Source of the DNA: Arthrinium phaeospermum
Lineage: Eukaryota; Ascomycota; Sordariomycetes; Amphisphaeriales; Apiosporaceae
Direction of reading: 5' to 3'
Length of the DNA: 64,000 nucleotides
Assembly (NCBI GenBank): GCA_006503535.1
Contig: QYRS01000003.1
Span: 124,001-188,000 of the forward strand
Each line of letters opens with the position of its first letter. Position 1 is the first letter of the stretch. Made by a program: the position numbers and the translations under genes. Positions 11,935 through 23,639 of the stretch are shown piece by piece. The notes below the pieces were generated by a model. The model was not told the DNA's origin. It did no database searches and worked only from the letters and a program-made list of their open reading frames with translations.

Positions 11935-13075
11935 TTACATATGTCGCCGGAGTAACGACGACGCTGGTTCTAGCACGCTCAGGTTGGAACTGCGCGTCTG
12001 CGAAGCAGTGAGCGGCGGAAGTTGCGCGGATGGGATGTGATCGATCCTCGAGGAGGAGCGAGCACCGTGGAGATCGTAGCCCTCGTTGCGTACGTTGAGC
12101 GTGCTGATGTCAAATCTCTTGGAGCAGCCGTCTTCCATATGCCTAATGTGACCTCGTTAGCATTGCATGTCTAAAATATTTCGAAAAAGATAAAAAAAAG
12201 CGAAAGCCTTACCTCCGAAGGGTGTCCTTCCGGGCAAAGGTGCGGCCACAGAAGTCGCACTTGTGGTTACGCTCCTTCATGTGCACACTTTGGTGGTGCC
12301 TCGAAAGGTCGGTCTTCCGTACAAACTTCTTGGTGCAACCTTCCACCTGGCAGGGGAAGGGGTACTCCCGCTTCTCGTCGTGAGTTTCGAGATGGGCCTT
12401 GAAGTTGTAGCTCCGGCTGAACAGCTTCCCGCATCCCTTGACGTCGCACTGAAAGTTGGCCTCGTCTCTGGTCGTCAGGCGGCGCTGTTTCGTGCGAGGT
12501 GCCCGGTGAGCCGCCGCCCTTTGAGACAGGGAAGGCGACCGCCCGGCAGGCTCCAAGTAGCTCGGGCCAGATAGCCTGTAGGGTTCCGCATCCAGCGGCG
12601 GGTACTCGGGCCTGGACCAGGAGTGGGAGGGAGCTTCTGTCATGTAGTTGGAAGTACTACTGGCAGAGCTGTAGCCACCCATGGTCACGGGGAGTGCATG
12701 CTGGGAATGGGGAGAAGGGTACTGAGATGCTTCGGGCGGGCTGCGATAGCCGGAATGGCTCTCCATTTTTAGGCGCGGCGCCGGAGAAACACTATGAGGA
12801 TAAGGATAGTTGCCTCCGGTTATGGGCTCCGGAGTGTGTGATAATGTTCTGGGTTGGTGGTGGTGGTGTTGAGCGTGGGATGAATGGGATGAAAATGCGT
12901 CGTGTGTGTAAGCCGGTGAAAAGGTTGAGTCGTACCCGGCAAACGCGTCGTAGTCCATAGAGGGAATGGTCGGAGGAACCTCCCCAGTAGAGGAGTTATG
13001 CAGCATATTCGACTCGTCCCACTCCGCAGCCGAAGTCATGGAATCTAAAGAGGGCAGAGAGGGCTCGGGATTCAT
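11935..13075 (-). CDS. flbC: FlbC-type C2H2 zinc-finger transcription regulator
   Basis: Two exons, 13075-12213 and 12142-11935, joined across a 70 bp GT-AG intron (356 aa; A. nidulans FlbC is close to this length). The N-terminal 190 residues are Ser/Pro/His/Tyr-rich and disordered, as in transcription regulators. Three fingers follow: CDVKGC...HLETH, CQVEGC...HHQSVH, and a C2HC-type third finger CDFC...HMEDGC. The intron splits the third finger (LRR|HMEDGC), so the unspliced frame loses it. The strings FVRKTDLSRHH and FARKDTLRRHMEDGC are typical of FlbC-like proteins, nuclear activators of conidiation (upstream of brlA) in Aspergillus. The spacing to neighbours is very large on both sides, which suggests complex regulation. 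The start at 13075 is uncertain: a proline/serine-rich frame overlaps it (see findings). Confidence 0.75.
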
Positions 13076-13200
13076 GCTGCAAATATGGTCATATAAAATT
13101 CGAGTTTGTAAACGCTGTCTCCCATGTCAGGGGAAGGATAGTCCGTGTTGGGCGAGGACACGGGAGATCTCGTCAGCGCCGGTGGTGAGTGATGCTCCAT
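13072..13200 (-). CDS. Overlapping upstream ORF (42 aa) or missed FlbC N-terminus
   Basis: ATG at 13200-13198 opens a 42-codon frame whose TGA overlaps the presumed flbC start codon as ATGA. The peptide (MEHHSPPALTRSP...DYPSPDMGDSVYKLEF...) has the Ser/Pro/Tyr composition of the FlbC N-terminal region. Three readings are possible: an upstream ORF controlling flbC by termination-reinitiation; the true N-terminus reached by an intron whose donor would be GTTTAC after MGDS (the best pyrimidine-rich acceptor, CTCTTTAG, does not keep frame); or a frameshift. I cannot decide between them from the sequence. Confidence 0.35.
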   Translation of the reverse strand: MEHHSPPALTRSPVSSPNTDYPSPDMGDSVYKLEFYMTIFAA

Positions 13201-16200
13201 TTGGCCTGTGGTGCAAGTCAAGGCTGATTTGTACAGGGGGGGGTACTGTCGAAGAGGGGATCGGTGGGATTCTTCCAAGCTGAGCAGATCCGGAGGATTT
13301 TAGAGGGTGGCCAACGCAACAGAGCAGAGAGATTTTGATCGAAGGAGACTGAGCAGTTATGTATCCAGGCGATTGCAGCAGATGGCTATAAGCGCTTTCA
13401 ACTTGAGATTTCGATAAAGTGTGCGAGGTCTTCATATAGTCTTGCTAGCCATGTGCGGGCATTGGTAGGAATATTATATGTACTTAGCCAAAGGACCCTG
13501 GTTTCCTCAGCTCACGCCCCGGGGTTGGCCTGGCGCCTTCCAGGGACAGGACAGTCAAAAGTGAAGTGGTTAAGTGAGTAACCCACACTGCCTCACACTG
13601 CCCCTCTACCACGGCCAAGTCGAGTTGAGAGGTAGATTATAGGCGTGTTAAAGATGGAGAGGCGAGCGAGGCACCGCACATCGTCTAAGGCAGAATCGGG
13701 GGGACCAGGGCTGGTGTTACCCCATACATCTCATAAGGCAGGCTTCTGCCTGTTGATCATTTCGAGTAGTCTCATAAAGTCGCAGCGGCTGGGGGTGTGG
13801 TCGAGGTCCCGCAGCGGGTACCACAACCCTCATCCTCCCTCATGCCATGCCATCCCATGGGCTGTAGAGATTTGGGGGCCGAGGAGGTAGGAGGGAAAGC
13901 AGCAACAGGGTAGGGGAATCCTGTAGCTAGCACTCTAGTCAAAGAATACCTTGCATATAGAGCGCCCAAAAAGGCAATTGGCAATGAAGTGTAATAGGTC
14001 CGTGGTGGGTCTGGACAGCACCCATCCATACCCACACCCACTCTGTACCGGTGTACGCATCTGGTTGGTAGAATACCGAAAGGTACTCGAGGTACATCTT
14101 TGTAACAGCTCGGATGAACAGCAAATCAGCTGTGAGCACCATGCTCCTCGGCTCAGAGAGGCAAGACAGCCGACACAACCAGGAGCCCTTCTCCCATGTC
14201 AGTATTGCAGGTGTAGCCATGTATGTATGTATGTATATGCATGTAATGCGCGCGCATAGACGATTAAGTAATCCAGGCCGCATCGGACTCGAGTCATCCG
14301 TCGTAGCCAGCGATATAGCAGATGTGGCAGACAGCCCTGACCGGGCAGCAGCTAGTGTAACCATTGGGAATCCATGGTTAGGCGTATATCAAATAAGCGC
14401 GACAATTGGGAAGCTAATCGGTATGTAGCTCTCTTGATGGAGACGAGAGAGCGTAAGTTTCATCCGTTTAATCGACCGAGATTGGCCTAGCACAGACGGC
14501 AGTGTTCCTGAAGACAACTGCCAGAGCCTAGGCAAGTATGGTTGATGGGACGAGATACCCCCAAGGTGGAGAAGAAGAAGAAAATGAGGTACATACATAG
14601 AGAGGTCTGGGGAGGGCAAAGTACCAAGCGAGCTAGGCGGAACAAAATGAAGCCAGAGAGACAGCAGAGAGACTGATGAGACGGAGGGATTGACGCAGGC
14701 GCGGTGGTTTGGTTTAGGGAATGGGTAGGGGTCGCTTGGCAGTGGGTAATGTATTGATAGCAGTGGATCTGTCCCGGTGTTAAGGCACGTCGACTTTTTT
14801 TCTGCTGGGATTGAGCCTTTGCTTGTCTGTCATGTGGTCCGGCCGGCGACGATATGGCCCGATACAGCCGTTCACGTACATGAAGCCCGGCAAGTTCCAT
14901 CTCCAGTCTTGATCTTGTGTATCCCGTTTGTCGATGCAGCCTCACCCAGTCCATGCCCCAGAACTTGGCACTTGGCTTTACAAACCAAGGCGGGAAACCA
15001 CCTGATGATGTGCGCCGTGCTGTGCTGCTCCTCTCCTTAAGGCTGATGATGAGGAGATGAGATGACAGGTACATTAGGCACTCAACACCCCCACCCAGCC
15101 GCAAGATTAAAAAGATTACCGCACCCATCAATATGTGCGCTGGCGACCGTTAGCCGGGGACCGTTTTGGTTACACAGGGTCTATATCGCACACTATAGTC
15201 AGTATGCAAGAATAGAAACCAATAGCAGAGAAGCGCCTCGGCAGTGCAACCCATCTCTTCCGTTTACTTGCCGTAGTGCGCATGCACCGCCACGCCACGT
15301 ATGGTCAGGCTGCGAATGGGGGGGGAGGGACGACATATGACGACGATGATGTTGAAGATATGTAAACCGGCCTTTGGAAAGATACGTACATGCCGTGCAT
15401 GTACGTAAGGTTGTGGGTATGTGGTATCAATGGTATGCAGTCCAAATTGCTGTAACCAGAGGACTGGGAGACTGGAGCGATGCAGTGAACTTTTGGCGAC
15501 TTGCGACTTTCTGCAAGGATGAGGGTGCCATATCTTCGTCACCCAATTAGCTAGCGGCGGCTGCTGATCCGCGGCCGGCCAGTGCTGTATTGAAGTGGTT
15601 CCAGGGCATGCGCAAGGGTGACACTGACACAGCCCTTACAAAGCGAGACGGGCCAGACTGCGACTCTGTACTTTCTTTGAGCACACGAGCTTTCTTCAAG
15701 ACATGCACAAATTCCTGGCATGCAGGCAGATACCAGCTGCGTAGTTCGAGGTAGTAGGAGATCGCGCAGGTAAGGAGGTCAGCACGATCTGCTGATGCTA
15801 GGTAGAAACGTGGCAGTTGGTGTGTCGAGCTGGGTGAGATTGAGATTAGGGTGTGCAGTCAGCATCTTCATTGTTTGATGGACGAGACGAGCTGCATGCT
15901 TTCTTGGGCATTGGCTCCAGTGATTGCCAGGACGAAATCCGGGTGCCGGACGACTGGGTTCTGGACTGGGCTAGTCTATTGACTGGGTTGACCCGGGCTT
16001 GATACTGGAATAGAAATGGCATTTGTTTGCGAGGCGGCGGCCGCTAGCGAAAAGGACTGCGCAGGAGAGAGCATTGAGCACCAGTAGGCTAATGCGATCC
16101 CGCAAACGCACCGTTGAAGGGATGAACCCGTCTGATTGAGGGCAGGCTTCAGGGTTCAACCACCCGCCAGCGCCCAACCAGCCCCAGCCCTGCCAGGAAA

Positions 16201-18132
16201 TCAGTGCTAGCGGGCTGTCTGTATTGACATCAAATACCTGCGTCTGGTAAAGTTGAAGAGAAGAGGGCTAAATACAACTGCTACGTAGAGTACCCAGGCG
16301 GGGACGCGCTAAAAGTTGGAACTAAAAGATACCGCGCATCGACGAAGTTGGGCGTGCTCTTGATCAACGAATGCCGCTAGCTTTGACAAGTAGGTTATTA
16401 ATGCCCCCCTTATCGATCTGCGTTGAAGCCTCGGAAAGCACAGTCACCGGAGTCCTCCGCGGATCCTGCACGGATGCGATCGCGAGCTTGCTGTGATATC
16501 AAGATATCTGTTTTGTCTGTGTTTTTCTGGTTCGACTATAATTACGTGGGCCTGGTGAATCTGGCAGGAGCGTTAGAGGACCAGGTGCCAATCCGTTACA
16601 GATGGAAGGATCAAACCTTCAGTAGTATTATGCGGACGGGTACGCCATGCGGGTTGTTGAAGAAACGCCTGCTAGCCACTTAGCCTCGTTTCCTCGAGGG
16701 AAATATAGAAATGCGTCATGGCACATTTCGACAGTGCCAAGATAGTATCATTTCTCGGTCTCAACCAGACCTCGACCATGGCCTGGACAATGAAAGATGT
16801 CTTCATTATCCACCCCAGGACCCCATTGCTGGCCCCCATCTCCTTGGCCATCTACAGTAGCAATGCCTGAGGTTTAGCGTGCTGTTCAGGAAAGCTCTGC
16901 ATTCGACTCACTCAGCCGCGCCAGAACCAACCATCTCCATGAACTGACGTACTTGTACAGCCCCTATGCTCTCGTGGGCATCGGGTAAACCAATACTTGA
17001 CCATTGTGACATCAGTAATTATCTTGATTACCATAATGGAGGCAGGCGGGTAAGCGTCATAATACATTACTAATATACGCAAGAAATTCCTGGGTAATAG
17101 GAAGTGTGCATTGCATGTTGAGGAGCGCGAGACGCCATGCCACTCCGGCCATCTTGATCATTGGTGACCAAAATGCGCCTTAGTCGTAGCATCGCCACCT
17201 GGGAACGACCAAAGCCACATCATGATCCAAATTGCAACCGTGCCTGTGTGCGGCACGGCTCCCGACGATTCCTATTTTTAAAACAGAAATTGAGGCGGTG
17301 CAAGAACCTTTCATGAGGAGGTGGTCGACCCATCGTCAGATCTCATTTCATCACTCGCAGACTTGAGAGACAAAAGATCCGGTGGCTTTTGAGGTGCACA
17401 GGGCTCGTAGAAAGACCGCAAGCCTTGGATGTAGTCAAGTCATGGCAATGCCCGTGTATGGCGTCTGCGTCTCCGACCAACGCCCGGCATGCGAGTCCAA
17501 CTCCATAGTCCGAGGCTCCATCCGCCATCCGAGTCGACCGTGCGACCTCCTCAAACGTGGTCCGGACGTGTTATAACAACCGGTCTTTGGGCCGCTGCTG
17601 GTGGGGTGGAGATCTCTCGTCAAACCACTGGAGATGATTTGAATCTTGAAGCTTAAGAGACTGTTGCTTGATTAAGGTTGGTAGTCCGTTCCAATTGGCT
17701 GCTTGAGCATGGCAACACCATATTCCAGTTAGTCTGGCAGTTGCGCTACCAGCCACAATTTCCAGAGCCACGCCACCTGTGGCACGAGCTCTGACCTCAA
17801 GTTAGTGCTAACTTCCAACCTTATCCAGCTGCGCCTATCGATTGAAAGATACAAGGCCAGCCCAGGTCATCGAAAGCAATTCCATCCCTCCCAAAGAACT
17901 TCACCATCGACAAGAACCTGGCAGCCATCGCGAGATTGCGGACAGTCTGCGCTACCTGTGGAACCATTGAAGGCGAGCCGTAGTTTGATGAGGCTCGAAC
18001 GCCTGGGCTGACAGAACTGATGTGGACGCGTTGAATCATCACTCATTTGGTAAGCTGTACCGGCAGCCAAAGGGTCCAGAAGTGGCTACTCAATCAAGTC
18101 TACATTCCAAGCCAGACTTCAATGCCAGTAGC
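13201..18132. other. Long gene-poor region between flbC and XPD
   Basis: Divergent upstream region of the FlbC-type gene and of XPD. No open frame here carries a recognisable domain. It contains a TGTA/GTAT repeat near 14219-14236, a strong 11 bp inverted repeat at 15383-15407, and short broken frames around 16.7-17.8 kb that may be gene relics. Most of it is plausibly promoter and 5' leader of flbC, whose Aspergillus counterparts belong to developmentally controlled networks. Confidence 0.5.
15383..15407. repeat. Perfect inverted repeat (11 bp arms, 3 bp loop)
   Basis: TACGTACATGC - CGT - GCATGTACGTA. The arms are exactly complementary. It lies about 2.3 kb upstream of the flbC start and 2.9 kb upstream of XPD. 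It may be a palindromic protein-binding site or a hairpin; no function can be assigned. Confidence 0.8.
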
Positions 18133-18198
18133 TTATTCCACTGTTTTTTTCCTGGAGTAAGTGGAATAATTAAGACGGTTTATTCCTGCGGTCGCTTG
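18133..18198. repeat. Palindromic element, copy A (5' of XPD)
   Basis: TTATTCCACT...AGTGGAATAA forms a 10 bp inverted repeat, followed by AAGACGGTTTATTCCTGCGG and then TCGCTTG. The same block of about 65 bp recurs at 39422-39486, downstream of TFB1, with only a few substitutions (several of them C/T). This copy lies about 80 bp upstream of the XPD start codon, so it is probably in its promoter or 5' leader. It could be a MITE or transposon end. Confidence 0.75.
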
Positions 18199-18276
18199 TA
18201 GCTTGTGGTCGAAGCTAGCTCCATTACCCTTCCTGTATCTTGTCCCCCCAAAGCATCCAGACCAGCATTTGCCAAG

Positions 18277-20739
18277 ATGAAGTTCTTCATCGACGACTTG
18301 CCGGTGCTCTTCCCGTACCCACGGATATACCCGGAGCAATATGCCTACATGTGTGCCCTGAAGCAAACCCTGGACAACGGCGGTGGCAAAGGTGTTCTGG
18401 AGATGCCTTCGGGCACAGGAAAAACCGTGTCACTGCTGTCTCTTATTGTTGCCTATCAGCAGCATCAGCCGGAACCGAGGAAGCTGATCTACTGCTCGCG
18501 TACCATGTCCGAGATCGAGAAGGCCTTGGTAGAGTTGCAATCCCTGATGAAGTACCGCGCTGAAGAGTTGGGCCACGTCGAGGAGTTCCGAGGTCTTGGC
18601 CTGACAAGTCGAAAGAACCTGTGTCTCCATCCATCCGTCAAGCGCGAGAAGAGCGGCACCGTGGTGGATGCCAAGTGCCGGAGCTTGACGGCCGGTTTCG
18701 TCAAAGAAAAGAAGGAGAAGGGCGAAAACGTGGACCTCTGCATCTACCACGATAACTTGGACCTTCTCGAGCCGCACGACTTGATCCCCAACGGTGTCTG
18801 GACTCTCGAAGACCTCCTCGTGTACGGAGAACAGCACAAGCAATGCCCGTACTTCACCGCGAGGCGAATGATGCAATACTGCAATGTCATCATCTATTCC
18901 TATCACTATCTACTCGACCCCAAGATCGCGGAGAGGGTATCCAAGGAATTCTCCAAGGATTGCATCATCGTCTTCGACGAGGCTCACAATATCGACAACG
19001 TCTGCATAGAATCTCTCAGCACCGACATAACAGACGACTCTCTGAAGAAGGCCACAAGGGGTGCGCAGAACCTGGAACGTAAAATCAACGAGATGAAGGA
19101 AACAGATCGAGAACAGCTAGAGAACGAGTACCAGAAACTAGTGGAGGGTTTGAGGGATCAAGACGAAGCTCGGCAAGAGCAAACCTTCATGGCAAACCCC
19201 GTGCTGCCGGACGATCTCCTGACAGAAGCAGTCCCGGGTAACATACGCCGTGCTGAGCACTTCGTGGCTTTCTTGAAACGATTCATCGAGTACCTCAAGA
19301 CGCGAATGAAGGTGCGACAGGTCATCTCAGAGACGCCCCCGGCTTTCCTGAGCCACCTGAAAGAACACACGTTCATAGAGAAGAAGCCGCTGCGCTTCTG
19401 TGCAGAACGTCTGACATCGCTCGTACGGACGTTGGAGCTCACCAACATTGAGGATTATCAGCCCTTACAAGAGGTGGCCACGTTCGCGACCCTAGTCGCT
19501 ACGTACGAGAAAGGTTTCTTACTGATCCTGGAGCCTTTTGAATCAGACACAGCTGAGGTCCCGAACCCGGTACTGCATTTTACCTGTCTCGATGCTGCAA
19601 TCGCCATCAAGCCCGTGTTGGATCGATTCAGCGCCATCATCATCACTTCGGGAACCCTTTCCCCACTGGAAATGTACCCCAAAATGCTTGGCTTCGAAGC
19701 CAAAGTCCAGCAGTCGTATACCATGACGTTGGCGAGAAGGTCCTTCTTGCCCATGATTGTGACCCGTGGAAGCGACCAAGCTCCTGTGTCTACTGGCTTC
19801 CAGGTTCGCAATGAACCCAGCGTGGTTCGAAACTACGGCAACCTCCTTACCGAGTTTGCCAAGGCCACTCCCGACGGCATGGTCGTCTTCTTTCCATCCT
19901 ACTTGTACATGGAGTCTATCATCAGTATGTGGCAAGGAATGGGCATATTGGACCAGGTGTGGAAGTACAAGCTCATTTTGGTCGAGACTCCCGACGCCCA
20001 GGAGACATCGTTGGCGCTGGAGACCTACAGAACGGCTTGCTGCAACGGCCGAGGCGCGGTTCTACTTTGTGTCGCTCGTGGAAAGGTCTCAGAGGGTATC
20101 GATTTCGATCACCAATACGGCAGAACCGTGCTGTGCATAGGCGTCCCATTCCAGGTTAGTACACATACATCCACGGTTTTCTTTTCCCCCATATATACGC
20201 TTGCGTTGCTAACTAACTCATTGTAGTACACCGAGTCGCGCATCCTCAAAGCGCGCCTCGAGTTCATGCGCGAGGTCTACAAGATCCGCGAGAACGACTT
20301 CCTGTCCTTCGACGCGATGCGGCACGCGGCGCAGTGCCTGGGCCGCGTGCTCCGCGGCAAGGACGACTACGGCATCATGGTGCTGGCGGACCGGCGGTTC
20401 CAGAAGAAGCGGACGCAGCTGCCCATGTGGATCAACGGGGCGATGCAGGAGGTCGATGGCAACCTGAGCACCGACATGGCCGTCATCGCGGCCAAGCGCT
20501 TCCTGCGCGAGATGGCCCAGCCCTTCAAGGCCAAAGACCAGGACGGCGTCAGCGTTTGGAGCCTCGACGACCTCCGTGCCCACCAGGCCCGGGAGGACGA
20601 GGAAAACATCCGTAGGCTCCGCGAGGAGGCCAAGACGGGCGAGGCTTATCGCAAGATGATGGCCGAGCAGGCGGCGCGGGACGACTACGATATTGATGAG
20701 GACGAGGAGGCGGAGATGATGGAGATTGACGGCATGTAG
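18277..20739 (+). CDS. RAD3: TFIIH 5'-3' DNA helicase XPD/RAD3
   Basis: Two exons, 18277-20154 and 20227-20739, separated by a 72 bp GT-AG intron after ...GVPFQ (796 aa; yeast Rad3 is 778, human XPD 760). The ATG at 18277 (MKFFIDDLPVLFPYP) matches the family start; the frame is open further upstream, but that extension is not family-like. Walker A is PSGTGKT at residues 44-50 and the DEAH box is at 234-237. The four iron-sulphur cysteines fall at 116, 134, 155 and 190, the same numbers as in human XPD. Later helicase motifs SEGIDFDHQYGR and QCLGRVLRGK are intact. The protein unwinds DNA in nucleotide excision repair and supports promoter opening and CAK anchoring in TFIIH in the nucleus. The C-terminus is acidic. 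TFB1, another TFIIH subunit, lies at 37.2 kb. Confidence 0.97.
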
Positions 20740-21249
20740 ATAGATTCCCAATGAAGCAGACAAAAATTGTTTCGCTGATTAATTAATTTATCTTACTTTG
20801 AGCCTCAGTAGAGGAGAAGGATGGGGGCAATTATTTTGCCATGATGACGACGATAAGGAGTAGAGCACCGATATATGTGTTTCAAAGACGACCACCCACA
20901 CACATACAACTACTACTGGAGAAAATCAACCCAACCAAGATTACCTTCGGCGCCGAACGCTGATGCAGAAAGCCAAGCTCAAAAAAGTCGAAAAAAAAAG
21001 ATATGAGGATAATAAAAAAGGGGGTCGGAAAACGCAGGAAACCCAAGTAGTTGTTGGGGTACCAGCATCGCTCCTTTGCTGCCCTCTCACTCGCTCGCGA
21101 CCTGTTGCTCCCATCCTCTCCTTCTCTGTTTGCCTGCCTGCCTCTCGTGCTCATCGCTGCTGCCACACGGCACGTAAAACCCCTTTCATGGCCTCTCACG
21201 TTGGCCGAATAACGGTACGCGAAGATAAGCAGCCGGCCACAACTTTGCT
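20740..21249. other. Convergent 3' intergenic region
   Basis: About 500 bp between the ends of XPD (+) and ATG18 (-). It contains A-rich and CT-rich stretches and no coding signal; it presumably holds both 3' UTRs. Confidence 0.6.
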
Positions 21250-22682
21250 CTAGGGCCCGTAGCCAGACGAGTCAAGTTTGTCGTCACCACCCAATACTCT
21301 GTATCATGGTATTAGTCCAAATGCCCGGGGAATGTCAAATCTTCAGAAGGAGCAACGTACGAATACTGCTTAACGAGGTAGCCTTCTCCGCCCTGTTCCA
21401 TGTCGATGTTATAGACGTAGAACCCGCCGTCGTTTGTCACCACCATGACCTGCGGGCTAGTGCTGCTCATGGCCACAACGCTCCTAAGTTGCTGCCCCGG
21501 AGCGCCGCCTCCTGGCTTCGACGCGGCGATGGACGACTTGGGCAGCTTGATGTAGGCGAAGTCGCGCATCGGCTCCCACATCTCCGTCACGGTCTGCGGC
21601 AGATAGTTGCCTACCACCCCGGCGACGCTGCGGCCCATAATCTGTGAGGAGCGCCGAAGTATGCTGCTGAACGACCCGCTCTGCCTTCTATGGCTATTAC
21701 TGGTATTCGTTGCTGGAGCTGGCTGTCTCGCCTCCGCGGCGTCGCTCGGGGGAGAACCGGTCGTGCTGCTGGGAGAGTCGTTACCACTGTCGTAGCTACG
21801 ACTCCTTGACCAGCGATCTGCACGAGGGGATCCGGTGGCGGCCGCAGCATCAGAGGCCATGATGCTATTCTGGTTCTGTGGGGGCTGTTGCAGACGGAAG
21901 ATGTGGACCGTGTCGGTGGTAGAAGATACGCAGAGCAGGGAGCTGGCCATATTGAAGGACATGCTGTATATAGTGCTTGGGTAGGTACCGCGGCGGAACT
22001 GGAAGAGCTTATGCCCCTTGGGCACCGAGAATACCCTGATGATGGTGCCAGTCTCGCTGGCCGTGGCCAACAGGGTTCCGTCGCTATTCATCTCGATGAA
22101 CGAGAGCGGGGATCGATGGGCCTCGATGACGTTGACGGCCTTCAGGGTGAGGGTATCGTAGATGAGGACATCGCCGGTGGTGACGGGGGCATATAGCGAG
22201 GCGGGAGGCGCATGCGCGGGGCGTTTGTCGGGACCGTCTTCGCGAGGCTTCGGCAGGGGGTAGGCCAGGTAGCAGTTCTCCGAAGAGGGAGAGAGGGCGA
22301 CGATCTTGTTGGGGTTGGGAGAGGTTGCAATGTTGGTCAACAGCGACATGTTGGAAATGTCGTAGAGATATATCTCGTCCTCCAGCACCACCGACAGTCG
22401 CTTGCGGTTCAGGCGGACGGCAAGGACGGCCGACGGGAATGTCAGCTCGCAGATTATGGAAGCCCTCTTGGTGTTTTGTATTATCAGGTGGCGCGGAGAC
22501 AGGATGATGGCGACGAGGGAGGTGGAGAAGAGCATCTCGATGATGGTGATGTCGCCATCGTCGCTGCTGAAGATCTTGTTGAAAGGGTCGGTGTGGAAGA
22601 TGCGGAAACCCTTCGAGGTACCGACAGCGAGACAGCTGTCGTCCTGGTTAAAGGTGACGAAGTTGAGGGCTGTGTCAGGCAT
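21250..22682 (-). CDS. ATG18: Autophagy PROPPIN Atg18
   Basis: Two exons, 22682-21361 and 21298-21250 (456 aa), with a 62 bp intron (GTACGT...CTAAT...ACAG). Without splicing the frame ends in a false tail; splicing restores [19 protein letters not shown], the expected Atg18 C-terminus. The protein is a seven-bladed WD40 beta-propeller starting [20 protein letters not shown], with the phosphoinositide-binding FRRG motif at residues 229-232 ([14 protein letters not shown]) in blade 5. Family members bind PI3P and PI(3,5)P2 on the phagophore, endosomes and vacuole and act with Atg2 in autophagosome growth. A Ser/Pro-rich insertion of about 60 residues (roughly 275-345) lies between late blades, consistent with the membrane-inserting 6CD loop region. 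Convergent with XPD. Confidence 0.95.
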
Positions 22683-23639
22683 GTTGAGAGATACAGACTA
22701 TTGTGACCAGTGGGAAAGACGGAGGAGTGGACGACGGTAAGCGGCCAAGGGTCCCAGGAAGCTGCTGGATACCGAGGTCCGGGTCGTACGCGAGGAAAGG
22801 CTATATGGATTAGAGCTTTGGTCAAGGATCAGATGAGATATAGCTGGCGCCTAAGAGAGGGCGGTTTGGTGCAGCAATAGGCAGAAGAAGAACAACTGGA
22901 GCGTCAAGTATTATTCGGGTGGTCAATTCGTTGTAGATTGGTCGTCTTTCCCAGCCCAGCTAGCTCAGCAACCAGGAAATTGGGAACGCATCTGCTCTGC
23001 CCGGGAAAGCATACGACGAGCCTAGGAAATATCTGGAGGAGTCACAAAGAAGTGTTCTGTTCTATTTATTGGCAAGGGGCGGGTCAAGAACTTCAAAGGC
23101 GGAGAGGTTGGTGGTTGGTAGGACTGGCAGACTGGATCGGTTTTCGACGATTCGATGCTCAGGTGCAGGCGAGCGAGGCAGAGAGAGGCCGCGGCGCGCG
23201 GGCAGGCAGTGGGCGAGGTGGGGAAGCTAAGCAAGCTTTCCCGATCAGAAGCAGAAGCTCCCCCCGAGAGCTATCAATTTGCAGGCTTTCGCTAGGCGCT
23301 CCTAGGCCCAAAAACCCACCGTGACTGGCCCAAAGCACAGCTCGTGAGCAGTTGCGTCAGAGGGTTACAGGGGGGTTGCCTACCTGCAAGAGGGGTTGCA
23401 CGACTTGGGGTCCAGTCTTTGTTTCAATTCCCCAAGTCAGACGCCTCAAAAGCCTCAACTCTCACACTTGGAGCGCTCTAACCGTCCGCGCCAATCATCA
23501 AATGGCAGCTATCCCATCTCATACCAGGCCCCTCCCCCACCGCCGGCTAGTAGGGGAATGCTAGGAAAAGACTATCTCTTAATCAGCTCAAGCTTCGTAC
23601 ATTCACGTTCTTTGATTTTTTCACTCGAACATACAAGGC
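22683..23639. other. Intergenic: ATG18 promoter and 3' region of HNH gene
   Basis: About 950 bp without a supported gene; it should hold the ATG18 promoter and 5' leader and the 3' UTR of the HNH-domain gene. Short open frames are present on the plus strand, but none has family features. Confidence 0.5.

Noticed and set aside
14487..15131. 214-codon minus-strand frame
   Set aside because: Irregular composition, no motif, and no splice support; judged chance.
16700..17800. Short frames suggesting a gene relic between flbC and XPD
   Set aside because: A 50-codon plus-strand frame near 16.72 kb and minus-strand frames at 17.3-17.8 kb could not be joined or matched to any family.
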